Of a DNA stretch of 64,000 nt, positions 63,432 to 64,000 are shown piece by piece. The stretch covers positions 372,001-436,000 of the forward strand of contig CAZIUG010000015.1 in the NCBI GenBank assembly GCA_964542645.1, read 5' to 3'. The notes beneath the pieces were generated by a model that saw only the letters and a program-made list of their open reading frames with translations, was not told the origin of the DNA and did not search any database. A program made the translations under genes and the position numbers. The stretch is from Moanibacter sp964542645. Its GTDB lineage: Bacteria; Verrucomicrobiota; Verrucomicrobiia; Opitutales; UBA2987. The stretch's first letter is position 1; each line of letters starts with the position of its first letter.

Positions 63432-64000
63432 TCAGCGAACGATCCTCCCGGAACCTGAACCCTTCATGAGTGCTTCAACTTCTTCTTTCTGGGAAAAATT
63501 GAAATCCCCCTGGATGGAGTGCTTGAGACAAGATGCAGCTGTCGCGAAATTAAGCGCCATCTGAGGCTCTAAGTATTCCGACGAATTTAGGCAGAAGATC
63601 AGACCGCCGGCAAAAGAATCTCCACCCCCTACTCGATCTACTATGTCTCTTATCTGATAAGGTTGGTAGGCTCCATCCTTAAGAGGTGCAAACAGAGCTT
63701 CGTCCTCCATCCCTATGTAAAGCATTGCTCCCCAGTTGTTGTGCGAAGCAGAAACACTCTCTCTTAGTGTAATCGCCACTTTCTGGACGTTAGGAAACTC
63801 ACTCACAAGCTTTCGTGCCACATCGGGATAACGATCTATTCCGAGCGATCCAGCTTCCACATTGGTCGATTCAGCACGGATACCCAGAACATCTGAACAG
63901 TCTTCTTCATTGGCCAGAACAAGATCTACAAACGGCAGAATTTTTCGCATGACTACCTCCGCTAGATCGCGAGGTTCCATGGAAGGATCCCATCGCCAGA
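63432..64000 (-). CDS. PfkB family sugar kinase, 2-keto-3-deoxygluconate kinase-like (partial)
   Basis: The C-terminal 189 or so codons of a PfkB kinase; the gene runs off the right edge of the window. The frame is open upstream of the first Met at 63980 (WRWDPSMEPRD). The LWxW-DP segment, VLANEED and the catalytic GGGDSFAGG (anion hole and base) match 2-keto-3-deoxygluconate kinases, which phosphorylate KDG after mannonate dehydratase. A related sugar kinase is possible. It is convergent with the SDR gene, 242 bases away. Confidence 0.85.
   Translation of the reverse strand, partial: WRWDPSMEPRDLAEVVMRKILPFVDLVLANEEDCSDVLGIRAESTNVEAGSLGIDRYPDVARKLVSEFPNVQKVAITLRESVSASHNNWGAMLYIGMEDEALFAPLKDGAYQPYQIRDIVDRVGGGDSFAGGLIFCLNSSEYLEPQMALNFATAASCLKHSIQGDFNFSQKEEVEALMKGSGSGRIVR

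Overview
The window reads as chromosome of a marine-type, Gram-negative heterotroph, most probably a Verrucomicrobiota (Opitutae-like) or close relative. The grounds are gene content: a bacterial SET-domain protein beside rsfS, a TonB-dependent receptor beside a DUF3450/TtpC-type TonB energiser, a DUF4212/VC_2705-type symporter pair, and many Gfo/Idh/MocA oxidoreductases, phytanoyl-CoA dioxygenase (PhyH) proteins and sugar-isomerase barrels. The lineage is inference; there is no rRNA or other phylogenetic marker here. I saw no tRNA, rRNA, CRISPR array, transposase or phage gene.

Bases 1-19,700 are a catabolic accessory region. It holds an overlapping hydroxyacid dehydrogenase/mannonate dehydratase pair on the minus strand, then a plus-strand unit of a sugar-isomerase-like barrel, a thiamine-diphosphate enzyme and a two-domain PhyH protein. 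These are followed by an amidohydrolase, a GH42-like glycosidase with an altered active site that overlaps a small unknown gene, a Gfo/Idh oxidoreductase, a second barrel lacking metal ligands, a GT-C-type membrane protein, an SGNH hydrolase, an unassigned alpha/alpha-barrel-like protein and a beta-propeller lactonase.

Bases 19,900-37,400 are mainly housekeeping: trmH, SET protein, rsfS, nadD, an acyl-CoA synthetase, a YqaA-like membrane protein, a barrel isomerase, a GSAM-like aminotransferase, aroE, a SirB1-like protein, a YggS protein, a small exported helical protein, HU, a YgfZ-like protein, DAHP synthase, malate dehydrogenase and a purine permease. The last is preceded by a short leader frame.

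Bases 37,500-45,400 form an outer-membrane uptake module. A TonB-dependent receptor converges, six bases apart, on a six-gene minus-strand operon: DUF3450, TtpC-like ExbB, ExbB, ExbD, TonB and a TPR protein. Bases 45,800-55,000 carry an NhaC-type antiporter, dnaK-groES-groEL ending in a clear terminator, an SSS symporter with its DUF4212 partner, and surE.

Bases 55,000-64,000 return to accessory catabolism: a barrel isomerase, an acetoacetyl-CoA-synthetase-like ligase with a thiolase, a Gfo/Idh oxidoreductase, a second PhyH dioxygenase, an SDR and a truncated 2-keto-3-deoxygluconate-type kinase at the edge. Mannonate dehydratase (left edge) and the KDG-type kinase (right edge) would be consecutive steps of hexuronate breakdown, which suggests the flanks are parts of one sugar-acid economy; that link is inference.

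Start codons need care here: many genes start with GTG or TTG, and in several cases I moved the start to a better-supported codon.
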